Shown here in pieces: positions 41,908 to 50,829 of a stretch of DNA of 64,000 nucleotides (position 1 is the first letter of the stretch; every line of letters begins with the position of its first letter). The stretch lies in NCBI GenBank assembly GCA_951800645.1, contig CATOIK010000012.1, positions 1 to 64,000 of the forward strand, read 5' to 3'. Below the pieces are notes generated by a model. It was not told where the DNA came from. It made no database searches and saw only the letters and a program-made list of their open reading frames with translations. The DNA is from an uncultured Eubacteriales bacterium (GTDB lineage Bacteria; Bacillota; Clostridia; Lachnospirales; Lachnospiraceae). The position numbers and the translations under genes are program-made.

Positions 41908-43200
41908 ATGAATCAGTTTATTATGAAAGGCGGCAATCCGCTTGTCGGCGATGTAGTGATCGGCGGCGCGAAGAATGCTGCTTTGGGAATTCTGGCGGCT
42001 GCGATCATGACCGATGAGGATGTGACCATTGAGAATCTGCCGGATGTGCGTGATATCAATGTACTTCTGGAAGCTGTTTGTGAAATCGGTGCAAAGGTGG
42101 ATCGTCTGGATCGTCATACTGTCCGGATAAATGCCTCCACAATTCGGGAAGTATCGGTAGACGATGAATATATCCGGAAAATCAGGGCATCTTATTATTT
42201 CATTGGTGCGCTGCTGGGCAAGTATAAGAGTGCGGAAGTGCCCCTTCCCGGCGGCTGCAACATCGGAAGCCGTCCCATTGATCAGCATTTAAAGGGCTTT
42301 CGGGCTCTTGGTGCCCGGATTGATATTGAGCGTGGAGCAGTCATTGCCCATGCTATCGATCTGGTAGGCAGCCATATCTATATGGATGTGGTTTCTGTAG
42401 GCGCAACCATCAATATTATGATGGCGGCAGCCCTGGCAGAGGGCCAAACCATTCTGGAGAATGCGGCAAAAGAGCCCCATGTGGTGGATGTGGCTAACTT
42501 TTTAAACAGCATGGGCGCAAATATCAAAGGCGCCGGAACAGATATTATCCGCATCAAGGGAGTAAGAAAGCTGCATGGCACTACCTACTCCATTATTCCG
42601 GATCAGATTGAGGCAGGCACATTTATGTGTGCGGCAGCCATTACCCGCGGTGATATTACCGTAAAAAATGTCATTCCCAAGCATTTAGAGGCTATTTCAG
42701 CCAAATTGGTAGAAATTGGCTGTGAGGTATTAGAGGGAGACGATGAGGTGCGTGTGGTGGGAAGGCCCCGCCAGCATTCCACCAATATCAAAACCCTGCC
42801 TTATCCTGGATTTCCTACAGACATGCAGCCTCAGATGGCGGTAACTCTGGCTCTGGCTGAGGGAACCAGCATGATTACTGAGAGTATTTTCGAGAATCGC
42901 TTTAAATATGTGGATGAGCTGGCCCGCATGGGCAGCAATATCAAGGTAGAGGGAAATGTGGCTGTCATTGACGGTGTAAAGGGCTTTACGGGTGCTCAGG
43001 TGGAGTCTCCGGATTTGCGGGCAGGCGCTGCCCTGGTTTTGGCCGGTCTCAGTGCTGAGGGCATCACCGTGGTTGATGAGATTGGGTATATCCAGCGCGG
43101 CTATGAGTGCTTTGAGGAAAAACTGCAGAACCTGGGTGCTGTAATCGAGGTAGTGGATTCTGAGAAAGCAGCTCAGAAATTCCGCCTGAAGGTAGGATGA
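41908..43200 (+). CDS. murA: UDP-N-acetylglucosamine 1-carboxyvinyltransferase
   Basis: 430 aa from the ATG at 41908 with AGAGGTG just upstream; the ATG at 41878 lacks a site. MurA adds enolpyruvate from PEP to UDP-GlcNAc, the first committed step of peptidoglycan synthesis. The active-site Cys is C117 in PGGCNIGSRPID, the residue that fosfomycin alkylates. The N-terminal GGAKNAALGILAAA and the C-terminal RAGAALVLAGL segments are typical. Length is normal. Clostridia often have two MurA paralogs; which one this is cannot be decided here. It is monocistronic, bounded by a promoter and a terminator. Confidence 0.95.
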   Translation: MNQFIMKGGNPLVGDVVIGGAKNAALGILAAAIMTDEDVTIENLPDVRDINVLLEAVCEIGAKVDRLDRHTVRINASTIREVSVDDEYIRKIRASYYFIGALLGKYKSAEVPLPGGCNIGSRPIDQHLKGFRALGARIDIERGAVIAHAIDLVGSHIYMDVVSVGATINIMMAAALAEGQTILENAAKEPHVVDVANFLNSMGANIKGAGTDIIRIKGVRKLHGTTYSIIPDQIEAGTFMCAAAITRGDITVKNVIPKHLEAISAKLVEIGCEVLEGDDEVRVVGRPRQHSTNIKTLPYPGFPTDMQPQMAVTLALAEGTSMITESIFENRFKYVDELARMGSNIKVEGNVAVIDGVKGFTGAQVESPDLRAGAALVLAGLSAEGITVVDEIGYIQRGYECFEEKLQNLGAVIEVVDSEKAAQKFRLKVG

Positions 43201-43226
43201 AAGACAGAAAATGAAATCATAGAGTG

Positions 43227-43252
43227 AAAAGCCGGTTTTGCGCCGGCTTTTT
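43227..43252 (+). terminator. Intrinsic terminator of murA
   Basis: AAAAGCCGG-TTTTGCG-CCGGCTTTTT, 27 bases after the stop codon. Confidence 0.85.
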
Positions 43253-43323
43253 CCTGTTTAAGAAAAAGTTCTGGCCGGTAACGATTTTGTTTTGAATCTG
43301 TAAGGGTTTCGTTATGAACTGTA

Positions 43324-43351
43324 CATATTCTGTCCATGAATTAGGAATATG
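43324..43351. repeat. Inverted repeat upstream of the 43416 gene
   Basis: CATATTC (43324-43330) and GAATATG (43345-43351) are exact inverted repeats 14 bases apart, just upstream of a possible -10 (TACTAT at 43356). This could be an operator, but the arms are AT-rich and short. Confidence 0.3.
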
Positions 43352-43415
43352 ATGATACTATAAAAACCAGAATTACCTATTGGGAGGGAATTTTAACAAA
43401 AAAGGAGGATTGTGT

Positions 43416-44414
43416 ATGAAATTACAGAAAAAGATTTTGACATCGGTTTTAAGCGTCAGTATGCTGGCTGCAGCATTTGCAGGAACGGCTATGGCTGCAG
43501 AGGAACGAGAGAAGATCAGCAGCGTGGAGCTGACAGTAGATTCTAATGTAGAGGTGGGAGATGAAAGCGGAGATGTGACCGTAACTACTGGAGACTCCCG
43601 CTATTCCGTGGAAGATGTGGAGCTGGTAAATGACATGGGCGAATGGAACAACGGAGATGTGCCGCAGGTAGCTATTACCCTGGAAGCACGTTCTAATTAC
43701 TATTTTGCTTCCATGAGTTCCAGCAAGGTAAAGCTGCGGGGAGATGATGCCAAGTATGTGAAATCCCGGAGAGAGGATTCCAGCTCTACTCTGATCGTTA
43801 CCATTAAGCTGGACGCTCTGGTAGGCAGCCTGGATTTGGAGGATGTGTACTGGGAGGATGAAGAATCCACCATTGCCAGATGGGAACAGGCTGACGGTGC
43901 AAAAAGCTATCAGGTGCGCCTGTACCGGGGCAGCAGTTCTGTAGGGGAGACAGTAACTACCAGCGGTACTTCCTACAATTTTGCCAGCCGCATCACCAGG
44001 GAAGGCGAATACTATTTTAAGGTGCGTTCTGTGGGAACGGACGACAGCAAGGGCGAGTGGTATGAGTCAGACTACATCTATGTAGACGACCAGATGCTGG
44101 AGGATATTCGGGCCGGCAGATACGGCAGTACCGGAGCTGCAGCCAGTCCTGCTCCCAATACTTCTGCCAATCAGTGGATTAAGGATAATGTGGGCTGGTG
44201 GTACCGCTTTGCAGACGGCTCCTATCCTACGAATGGCTGGCTGCTGATCAACAATGTATGGTACTGCTTTGACCATGTAGGCTATATGCGGACCGGCTGG
44301 ATTGAGTCCAGCGGCCTCTGGTATTATTGCCATCCGGAAAGCGGCGCTATGATGACGAATACTACCATTGATGGAAAGTATTATGTAAACAGCCAAGGCG
44401 TTTGGGTGCAGTAA
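43416..44414 (+). CDS. Secreted protein with FN3-like domain and cell-wall-binding repeats
   Basis: 332 aa from the ATG at 43416, chosen for the AAAGGAGG site just upstream and the signal peptide that follows (1-27, cut at AMA|A). Residues about 30-145 form an unrecognised beta-rich domain; about 150-225 look like a fibronectin-III-like domain (WEQADGAKSYQVRLY, YYFKVRSVG). A linker rich in Ala, Ser and Pro leads to four or so choline-binding-type repeats (VGWWYRFADGSYPTNGW, VWYCFDHVGYMRTGW, LWYYCHPESGAMM). The architecture matches the gene at 26974. A wall-bound surface protein of unknown role. Confidence 0.82.
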   Translation: MKLQKKILTSVLSVSMLAAAFAGTAMAAEEREKISSVELTVDSNVEVGDESGDVTVTTGDSRYSVEDVELVNDMGEWNNGDVPQVAITLEARSNYYFASMSSSKVKLRGDDAKYVKSRREDSSSTLIVTIKLDALVGSLDLEDVYWEDEESTIARWEQADGAKSYQVRLYRGSSSVGETVTTSGTSYNFASRITREGEYYFKVRSVGTDDSKGEWYESDYIYVDDQMLEDIRAGRYGSTGAAASPAPNTSANQWIKDNVGWWYRFADGSYPTNGWLLINNVWYCFDHVGYMRTGWIESSGLWYYCHPESGAMMTNTTIDGKYYVNSQGVWVQ

Positions 44415-44456
44415 GAACATCAGAAACAGGATTAAGGATTTCAGGAGGGGGAAGCT

Positions 44457-45626
44457 GTGGTGGAAAAAATCTGGTCAGCTGCCGCGCTGACAAAGGAATT
44501 GATTCGTATAGACAGTACCAATCCTGGAAGCTGCGAGGGCGCCGTCGGGGAACTGCTTTCCCGGCGGCTTTCCCTGCTTCCGGGTGTAAAGGTGGAAACA
44601 GAGGAGGTACTGCCTGGGCGCTTTAATGTGAAGGCAGAGCTTCCGGGGAACCCGGATAAACCGGCTCTTGTATGGATTTGTCACATGGACACGGTGGTTG
44701 TGGGAGACGGCTGGAAGCGAAATCCCTTTGGAGCAGAGGAGGAAGACGGTCGTATTTACGGGCGGGGCGCCTGTGATATGAAGTCCGGTCTGGCCTGTGC
44801 ATTGTCAGCTTTTGCCTATGCGGCAAAGCGGGCTGCAGCAGGAGAGCAGCCTGGCCGCAGGGTGGTGTTTGTCGGAAGTGTGGATGAAGAAGATTTTATG
44901 CGCGGGGCAGAGGCGGCTATCAGGGCAGGCTGGGTAAGACAGACAGACTGGGTCCTGGATACAGAACCGACAAACGGACAGATTCAGGTGGCTCACAAAG
45001 GCCGCAGCTGGTTTGAGGTAACCGTTACCGGCTGTACAGCTCACGCCAGCATGCCCTGGAAGGGGGCGGATGCGATTGCTGCCATGGCAGAGATCATCCG
45101 GTCTGTTCGGTTGTCCATTGCAGAGTTAGAGCCTCATCCGGATTTGGGAACTTCTACCGTTACCTTCGGACAGATTGTGGGCGGATACCGGCCCTATGTG
45201 GTGCCGGATTCCTGCAAGGTCTGGATTGATATGCGGCTGACGCCGCCTACGGATACAGAGGCAGCCAGGCGGATTCTGGAGGCAGCTATGGAAGACGCCA
45301 TGAGAGAGGTGCCTGGAATTACGGCGTCCTATGAGATTACAGGCAGCCGCCCCTATGTGGAAAAGCATGAGGATTCTCCCCTTTTAAAGCAGTTGGGGGA
45401 TGCCTGCGCTGCGGCCACGGGAGAAGCGGCAGTAGTGAAGCCGTTTCCAGGATACACGGACACGGCAGTCATCGCTGGGATTCTGGGAAATGAAAACTGC
45501 ATGTCCTACGGACCAGGCAGTCTGGCTCAGGCCCACAAGCCCGATGAGTTTGTGGAGACAGCGGATATTCTGCGGTGTGAGCAGGTCTTGAAAACCCTGG
45601 TGGATCAGGCAGTATTTGGCGGCTGA
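44457..45626 (+). CDS. M20-family metallopeptidase / deacylase (ArgE-DapE type)
   Basis: 389 aa starting at GTG 44457 with AGGAGGGGG upstream. Metal-ligand motifs of M20 enzymes are visible: ICHMDTV, GRGACDMKSG and a DEED segment. The central dimerisation domain (about 180-290) contains GCTAHASMPWKGADA. The C-terminal TDTAVI and the final His segment complete the active site. Enzymes of this family remove acyl groups from amino acids or cleave dipeptides. Because the arginine pathway here uses the ArgJ transacetylase, an ArgE role is not needed; the substrate is unknown. It starts 43 bases after the cell-wall-binding protein gene. Confidence 0.85.
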   Translation: MVEKIWSAAALTKELIRIDSTNPGSCEGAVGELLSRRLSLLPGVKVETEEVLPGRFNVKAELPGNPDKPALVWICHMDTVVVGDGWKRNPFGAEEEDGRIYGRGACDMKSGLACALSAFAYAAKRAAAGEQPGRRVVFVGSVDEEDFMRGAEAAIRAGWVRQTDWVLDTEPTNGQIQVAHKGRSWFEVTVTGCTAHASMPWKGADAIAAMAEIIRSVRLSIAELEPHPDLGTSTVTFGQIVGGYRPYVVPDSCKVWIDMRLTPPTDTEAARRILEAAMEDAMREVPGITASYEITGSRPYVEKHEDSPLLKQLGDACAAATGEAAVVKPFPGYTDTAVIAGILGNENCMSYGPGSLAQAHKPDEFVETADILRCEQVLKTLVDQAVFGG

Positions 45627-45642
45627 GGGGTGCAAATTCTGC

Positions 45643-45671
45643 TTGACAGGGAATGTGGAATCTGCTAGTAT
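45643..45671 (+). promoter_or_regulatory. Consensus promoter of metK
   Basis: TTGACA (45643-45648), 17-bp spacer, TAGTAT (45666-45671), feeding directly into the SAM riboswitch. Confidence 0.85.
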
Positions 45672-45712
45672 ATTCCATGCAACAATTATATAACAACTGA
45701 AAAGTGCGTAAT

Positions 45713-45850
45713 CCCTTATTCAGAGTGATGGAGATACAAAGGATCTGTGAAGTCACGGCAACCCCGTGTGAGCGGCGTCCAGGCAGTTAAGCTGGAAGCG
45801 GCGGCATGCGGAAGGTGCCAACCTGAGCGAGAAATCGAGCAATAAGAGGA
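45713..45850 (+). ncRNA. SAM-I (S-box) riboswitch
   Basis: The P1 strands CCTTATT (from 45714) and AATAAGAGG (45841-45849) close the element. Inside are the S-box hallmarks CAGAGTGATGGAG, GAAGTCACGGCAACC and AAGGTGCCAACCTGAGCGAGAAATC (quoted in pieces at 45721-45840). High SAM would favour the downstream terminator and lower metK expression. The variable P3/P4 parts form the TCCAGGC...GCGGCGGC region. Confidence 0.92.
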
Positions 45851-45868
45851 TTTGATTTCAGAATAGAT

Positions 45869-45905
45869 CAAGTCCGCAGTAAGATTGCTACGGACTTTTC
45901 TTTTG
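45869..45905 (+). terminator. Riboswitch expression-platform terminator
   Basis: AAGTCCG (45870-45876) pairs with CGGACTT (45891-45897), with inner AG/CT pairs, followed by TTCTTTT. The antiterminator would use bases of the P1 3' strand region. Confidence 0.8.
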
Positions 45906-45934
45906 GCCAATTTTCTTATTAAAGGAGGATTATA

Positions 45935-47125
45935 ATGGAGAAGATTCTGTTTACTTCTGAGTCCGTGACCGAAGGACATCCGGACAAAATGTGTGATGCG
46001 ATTTCCGACGCCATTTTAGACGCTCTCATGGAAAAGGATCCCATGAGCCGGGTAGCCTGTGAGACCTGCACCACTACCGGTCTGGTAATGGTAATGGGTG
46101 AGATTACTACCAACGCTTATGTAGACATTCAGAGTATCGTGCGGGAGACCGTGCGGGAAATTGGTTATGACCGTGCAAAATACGGCTTTGACTGCGACAC
46201 CTGCGGCGTGATTGTGGCGTTGGACGAGCAGTCCAGCGATATTGCCATGGGCGTAAACAAGGCTCTGGAAGCAAAAGAGAACCAGATGGACGACAGCGAG
46301 CTGGACGCTATCGGTGCCGGCGATCAGGGTATGATGTTTGGCTATGCTTCTAACGAGACAGAGGAGTATATGCCGTATCCCATCGCACTGGCTCACAAGC
46401 TGGTTCGTCAGCTTACCAAGGTCCGCAAGGACGGTACATTGTCCTACCTACGTCCGGATGGAAAATCCCAGGTAACGGTAGAGTATGACAAAGCCGGCCG
46501 TCCCATTCGTCTGGAGGCAGTGGTTCTGTCTACCCAGCACGATGAAAGCGTAACCCAGGAGCAGATTCACGCAGACATTAAGAAATATGTGTTTGATCCG
46601 GTGCTTCCGGCAGACATGGTAGATGCTGACACCAAGATGTTTATCAACCCCACCGGCCGTTTCGTAATCGGCGGTCCCCAGGGTGACAGCGGTCTGACTG
46701 GCCGGAAGATTATCGTAGATACCTACGGCGGCTATGCCCGTCACGGCGGCGGCGCTTTCTCCGGAAAGGACTGCACCAAGGTAGACCGTTCTGCAGCTTA
46801 CGCCGCCCGCTATGTTGCCAAGAACATCGTGGCAGCAGGGCTGGCAGATAAGTGTGAGATTCAGCTTTCCTATGCCATCGGCGTGGCTTATCCCACCTCT
46901 GTGCGGGTAGAGACCTTCGGTACTGGCAAGCTGACAGACGAGGAGCTGACTGCGGTTGTGCGGGAAAACTTCGACTTAAGGCCGGCAGGCATCATCAAGA
47001 TGCTGGATTTACGCCGTCCGATTTACAAGCAGACCGCAGCCTACGGACATTTTGGAAGAACCGATTTGGATCTGCCGTGGGAGAAGCTGGATAAGGTGGA
47101 TGTGCTGAAGGGATACTTGAAGTAA
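45935..47125 (+). CDS. metK: S-adenosylmethionine synthetase
   Basis: 396 aa, normal length. Makes SAM from methionine and ATP in the cytoplasm. The N-terminal SVTEGHPDK motif, the central [12 protein letters not shown] motif and the P-loop-like GGGAFSGKD are all intact. AAAGGAGG precedes the ATG. Its transcript begins at a consensus promoter and passes through the SAM-I riboswitch, so its product feeds back on its own expression. It is followed by a bidirectional terminator. Confidence 0.98.
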   Translation: MEKILFTSESVTEGHPDKMCDAISDAILDALMEKDPMSRVACETCTTTGLVMVMGEITTNAYVDIQSIVRETVREIGYDRAKYGFDCDTCGVIVALDEQSSDIAMGVNKALEAKENQMDDSELDAIGAGDQGMMFGYASNETEEYMPYPIALAHKLVRQLTKVRKDGTLSYLRPDGKSQVTVEYDKAGRPIRLEAVVLSTQHDESVTQEQIHADIKKYVFDPVLPADMVDADTKMFINPTGRFVIGGPQGDSGLTGRKIIVDTYGGYARHGGGAFSGKDCTKVDRSAAYAARYVAKNIVAAGLADKCEIQLSYAIGVAYPTSVRVETFGTGKLTDEELTAVVRENFDLRPAGIIKMLDLRRPIYKQTAAYGHFGRTDLDLPWEKLDKVDVLKGYLK

Positions 47126-47150
47126 AAATATGTGATATGAGAAAAATAAG

Positions 47151-47180
47151 AGGGAACGCTGTGGAGATGAAGCGTTCCCT
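47151..47180. terminator. Bidirectional terminator between metK and the convergent NusG_II gene
   Basis: AGGGAACGCT (47151-47160) and AGCGTTCCCT (47171-47180) are perfect inverted repeats with a 10-base loop. The minus-strand side runs into TTATTTTT, the plus side into TTCCTGTATTT. Confidence 0.8.
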
Positions 47181-47188
47181 TCCTGTAT

Positions 47189-47539
47189 TTATTTCTCCGG
47201 CTCCGTAATCGTCACAATCACCCGGTTTGGCAGGCACACCACCAGCTCGCCGTTCATGGTGATCTTTCCCTGGTGGATGCAGACTTTATCAGAGCAGGTG
47301 GCCTCATCAATCCAAAGGAAGCCGTCCTGGATGACCAGGTGGTTGGTGCCGCCGTTGTAGCCCTGGATAGTGGTTTCCAGATTCTGGTGTAAATCGTAGG
47401 AGGCTACTACTTGGCCGTCCACATTTACCTCTGCCATAACGGCCGGTTGGCGATGATTTAAGTAATTGATAAAAAATCCAGCGGCTGCAATCAGCAGGAT
47501 TACGGCTGCCAGAAGCAGTTCCTTTTTTCCTTTCTTCAT
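47189..47539 (-). CDS. NusG domain II-containing membrane-anchored protein
   Basis: 116 aa. A single N-terminal helix (about 8-26) is followed by an extracytoplasmic NusG_II (PF07009-type) beta domain. The conserved CSDKVCIHQG motif and a further Cys near GELVVCLPNRVIV are present, matching the family pattern. Such proteins are often next to Gx transporters and ApbE in clostridia. The role is not established, but flavin transfer or redox associations are discussed for the neighbourhood. The Gx-transporter gene is divergent from it, 119 bases away. Confidence 0.85.
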   Translation of the reverse strand: MKKGKKELLLAAVILLIAAAGFFINYLNHRQPAVMAEVNVDGQVVASYDLHQNLETTIQGYNGGTNHLVIQDGFLWIDEATCSDKVCIHQGKITMNGELVVCLPNRVIVTITEPEK

Positions 47540-47657
47540 GGGAAGAACCTCTTTCTAAAATATAGTCGAGATGGTATAATGAAATGCGCCTGTCTCTGCG
47601 GTTGAAATGATAACATAGAAGCAGCGGGATGTCAAACGAAAGGATTTGGATTACTTT

Positions 47658-48185
47658 ATGAAAAAAACGACGCAGAATGGCCGGAACAGTGCCGGATATG
47701 TGGCGCTTTATGGAATGCTGATTGCTCTGGCTTTTATCTTCAGTTATGTAGAATCTCTGATTCCCATACCGGTGCCGATTCCCGGCGTAAAGCTGGGACT
47801 GGCTAATCTGGTAAATGTGGTGGGACTTTACACCGTAGGGACGGCGGGAACCATCTGTGTGGGACTGGTGCGGATTTTGCTGGTAGGCTTTACCTTTGGA
47901 AATGTCAGCAGTATGATGTATGCCATGGCCGGCGGCGCCCTGAGCCTGGCAGTTATGATTTTGGTGAAAAAGTGGGACTGGTTCGGGAAAATCGGCGTCA
48001 GCATTTTAGGCGGCGTGTTTCACAACATCGGCCAGCTTTCTGTGGCGGCAGTGATTACCAGCACGGCGGGAGTATTTTCTTATCTGCCCTGGCTTTTAGT
48101 GGCCGGTGTGGTAACCGGCTGTGTGATCGGGCTGCTGGGAGGACTGATCGTGGAGCGGATTGCATCGGTGGTAAAACGGCTATAG
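47658..48185 (+). CDS. Gx transporter family protein (Hpre_diP_synt_I type)
   Basis: 175 aa from the ATG at 47658, which has AAAGGA at 13 bases; a TTG at 47646 is only 2 bases from that site and less likely. About five or six membrane helices are predicted, with conserved segments IPIPVPIPGVKLGLANLV and GGVFHNIGQ. This family was once called heptaprenyl-diphosphate-synthase component I, and resembles an ECF-type substrate-binding membrane protein. Substrate unknown. It pairs with the divergent NusG_II gene. Confidence 0.85.
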   Translation: MKKTTQNGRNSAGYVALYGMLIALAFIFSYVESLIPIPVPIPGVKLGLANLVNVVGLYTVGTAGTICVGLVRILLVGFTFGNVSSMMYAMAGGALSLAVMILVKKWDWFGKIGVSILGGVFHNIGQLSVAAVITSTAGVFSYLPWLLVAGVVTGCVIGLLGGLIVERIASVVKRL

Positions 48186-48334
48186 CCGTTGAAGCTGCCG
48201 CTGGAATTTTATAGGAATTGTGAAAATTATTATATGGCTTTTGGCATGGCTTTGCGTTATACTGATAGATAAGAAAAGGCAGTGGGCGGCTGGGAGCAGA
48301 TATTCCGGCGCCAGTCTGAACAATGGAGGAGCGT

Positions 48335-49846
48335 ATGGTTTACGAAGCAATTAAGAAGCTGGTACAGTATGGGGTAGAGACAGGGCTGTTGGAGGAGATG
48401 GACCGGGTATATGCCGTTAATCAGATTTTAGAAGCGCTGCATATGGACGAGTATGAGGAGCCGGAGGGACAGGTTTCGGATGTAAATCTGGAGGAGACCT
48501 TAAAGGAGCTTCTGGACTATGCCTGTGAACAGGGCATTATTGAGGACAGCATCGGCTGCCGGGATTTGTTCGACACCCGGCTGATGAACTGCCTGATGCC
48601 CCGTCCGTCTGAGGTTTCCCGGACCTTCTGGGGAATTTATGAGAAGGAGGGTGCTCAGGCTGCTACGGATTATTTCTACAAGCTGAGCCAGGATTCTGAC
48701 TACATCCGCCGTTACCGGGTGTGCAAGGATCAGAAATGGGTAACCCAAACTGCCTACGGCGACCTGGACATTACCATCAATCTGTCCAAGCCGGAGAAGG
48801 ATCCCAAGGCGATTGCAGCCGCCAAGCTGGCAAAGCAGAGCGGTTATCCCAAATGTCTGCTATGTATGGAAAACGAGGGTTATGCAGGCCGTTTAAATCA
48901 TCCGGCCCGGAACAATCACCGGATTATCCGGATTACCGTTAATGACAGCAGATGGGGATTCCAGTATTCTCCTTATGTATATTACAATGAGCACTGCATT
49001 GTGTTCAACGGACAGCATACTCCCATGAAAATTGAGCGGGCTACCTTTGTGAAGCTGTTTGATTTTGTAAAGCTGTTCCCCCACTATTTCCTGGGATCCA
49101 ATGCGGATCTGCCTATCGTAGGCGGTTCTATTTTAAGTCATGACCACTTCCAGGGCGGCCATTACACTTTTGCCATGGCGAAAGCTCCTATGGAGAAAAC
49201 CTATACCATGGCCGGATTTGAGGATGTGGAGGCAGGCATTGTTCACTGGCCCATGTCTGTGCTGCGTCTGCGGTGCGAGAATCCGGACCGGCTGATCGAA
49301 TTGGGAGACAAGGTGCTGACTGCATGGAGAAGCTACACTGACGAAGCTGCTTTCCTATATGCAGAGACAGATGGAGAGCCTCACAACACCATTACCCCCA
49401 TTGCCAGAAAGAGCGGCGGAAAGTACGAGCTGGATCTGGTGCTGAGAAATAACCTTACAACGGAAGAATTCCCTCTGGGGGTTTATCATCCCCATCAGGA
49501 GCTGCATCACATTAAGAAAGAAAATATCGGCCTGATTGAGGTTATGGGCCTGGCTGTGCTGCCGTCCAGGCTGAAGGATGAGCTGGCGCTTTTAGGCCAG
49601 TACATTGTGGAAAGAAAAGATATACGCAGCAATGAAACATTGGAGAAGCATGCAGACTGGGTAGAGGAATTCCTGCCGCAGTACGGCCAGGTAACGGCAG
49701 AGAATGTGGCCGGAATTCTTCAGGCCGAGGTAGGCAAGGTGTTTGCCCGGGTGCTGGAGGACGCAGGCGTTTACAAGTGCACTGAGGAAGGCCGGGAAGG
49801 CTTTGGCCGGTTCCTGAAAAGTGTTGGGTTTGCGGAGCGTTCATAA
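48335..49846 (+). CDS. galT: UDP-glucose-hexose-1-phosphate uridylyltransferase, class II
   Basis: 503 aa from the ATG at 48335 with GGAGGAG immediately upstream; the ATG at 48323 would put that site inside the gene. Class II GalT (COG4468) is the Firmicutes form, about 500 aa instead of about 350. It exchanges UMP between UDP-glucose and galactose-1-phosphate in the Leloir pathway. Segments MNCLMPRPSEV, CLLCMENEGYAGR and ILSHDHFQGGHY, with conserved Cys and His residues, fit the family. It is 19 bases from the RpiR-type regulator gene. It could handle galactose released by the GH36 enzyme encoded 14 kb upstream. Confidence 0.95.
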   Translation: MVYEAIKKLVQYGVETGLLEEMDRVYAVNQILEALHMDEYEEPEGQVSDVNLEETLKELLDYACEQGIIEDSIGCRDLFDTRLMNCLMPRPSEVSRTFWGIYEKEGAQAATDYFYKLSQDSDYIRRYRVCKDQKWVTQTAYGDLDITINLSKPEKDPKAIAAAKLAKQSGYPKCLLCMENEGYAGRLNHPARNNHRIIRITVNDSRWGFQYSPYVYYNEHCIVFNGQHTPMKIERATFVKLFDFVKLFPHYFLGSNADLPIVGGSILSHDHFQGGHYTFAMAKAPMEKTYTMAGFEDVEAGIVHWPMSVLRLRCENPDRLIELGDKVLTAWRSYTDEAAFLYAETDGEPHNTITPIARKSGGKYELDLVLRNNLTTEEFPLGVYHPHQELHHIKKENIGLIEVMGLAVLPSRLKDELALLGQYIVERKDIRSNETLEKHADWVEEFLPQYGQVTAENVAGILQAEVGKVFARVLEDAGVYKCTEEGREGFGRFLKSVGFAERS

Positions 49847-49865
49847 ATCGTTTGAGGAGAACTGA

Positions 49866-50633
49866 ATGAATCTGGATTTAAACAAGCTGACCTGCGGCGT
49901 TTCTTTGACAGACACGGAGCGGACGGTACTGGAATTTTTGCTGCTTCATATTGATGAAGCTTTGAAACTGGGGGTTCGCGGTGTTGCAAAGGCCAACTTT
50001 ACTTCCACCTCTACAGTAATGCGTCTGGCAAGGAAGTTGGGCTACAGTGGCTTTATTGAAATGTATTACAAGCTTATGGGCGCTGTGGGAGAAGCAATAT
50101 CCGGTTATGAGCTTAACGAGGAGTTTATCAGCCATTTTGCAGAGCAGGAGGCAATCTCCATGGAGAATTATAACAGCCTCCGTCTGGCCGCAGAGAAAAT
50201 CCATCGGACAGAGCAGATTGTTTTCATTTATGGAATGGGCTTTTCCTCTATGATGGCGGAGTATCTGGCAAAAAAACTTCTGGTATTGGGGATCAAGTGC
50301 ATTTTTTCAGATGGAGCTGATTCGATTGGGGTTTTTGAAAACAACCTGGAGGACATCGGCGTATTTATTGCATTTTCCAGATCCGGGCGTTCACCCAATG
50401 TTCTGAACCGAATGAAAATGGCAGAGGAAAATGCAGTATTTACAGTAGGATTTACCAACAACGGAGCAAGTCCTTTAAAGGAGTGCTGCGGCTGTGTCAT
50501 AGAGGTTCCTGACGACAATCCTCTGGATGACCGGAATATGAAGCCAACCTTGTTTTTCTCCAAAACGATGACCATGATTGAACTTTTAATCTATGAATAT
50601 TATCAATTTTCTTTGAAACAAATGCAGGCATAG
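49866..50633 (+). CDS. MurR/RpiR-family transcriptional regulator
   Basis: 255 aa. An N-terminal HTH_6 domain (about 1-75; TSTSTVMRLARKLGYSGF) is followed by a SIS sugar-phosphate-binding domain (about 110-240; VFIYGMGFSSMMAEYLAKKL, FIAFSRSGRSPN). RpiR regulators respond to sugar phosphates. It lies directly upstream of the alpha-glucoside PTS and GH4 genes and most likely controls them. It starts 19 bases after galT, with GAGGAG upstream. A strong terminator-like hairpin lies right after it. Confidence 0.9.
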   Translation: MNLDLNKLTCGVSLTDTERTVLEFLLLHIDEALKLGVRGVAKANFTSTSTVMRLARKLGYSGFIEMYYKLMGAVGEAISGYELNEEFISHFAEQEAISMENYNSLRLAAEKIHRTEQIVFIYGMGFSSMMAEYLAKKLLVLGIKCIFSDGADSIGVFENNLEDIGVFIAFSRSGRSPNVLNRMKMAEENAVFTVGFTNNGASPLKECCGCVIEVPDDNPLDDRNMKPTLFFSKTMTMIELLIYEYYQFSLKQMQA

Positions 50634-50656
50634 AATGCTGTTTCAGACGATGTATC

Positions 50657-50695
50657 GAAAACATGTTACACATCCGGGTAACATGTTTTCTTTTG
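50657..50695 (+). terminator. Terminator between the RpiR regulator and the PTS gene
   Basis: GAAAACATGTTAC (50657-50669) and GTAACATGTTTTC (50678-50690) form a perfect 13-bp inverted repeat with an 8-base loop, followed by TTTTG. A palindrome this exact might also be a regulator-binding site. Confidence 0.65.
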
Positions 50696-50729
50696 TTTAA
50701 AACCCCTATACTTTTCTTTTTCTCCTGCG

Positions 50730-50735
50730 TATAAT
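50730..50735 (+). promoter_or_regulatory. Promoter -10 of the PTS-GH4 operon
   Basis: TATAAT at 50730-50735, with TATACT 17 bp upstream as a weak -35 (50707-50712). It implies a leader of about 85 bases. Confidence 0.45.
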
Positions 50736-50829
50736 GCAATCATCAACCGTGCGCAAGGTTACAAACAAACTATATTTTCGGGAAGGGCCGTTCCCGGAAA
50801 TGCAGGAAAACATAATGGAGAGGTATGAC

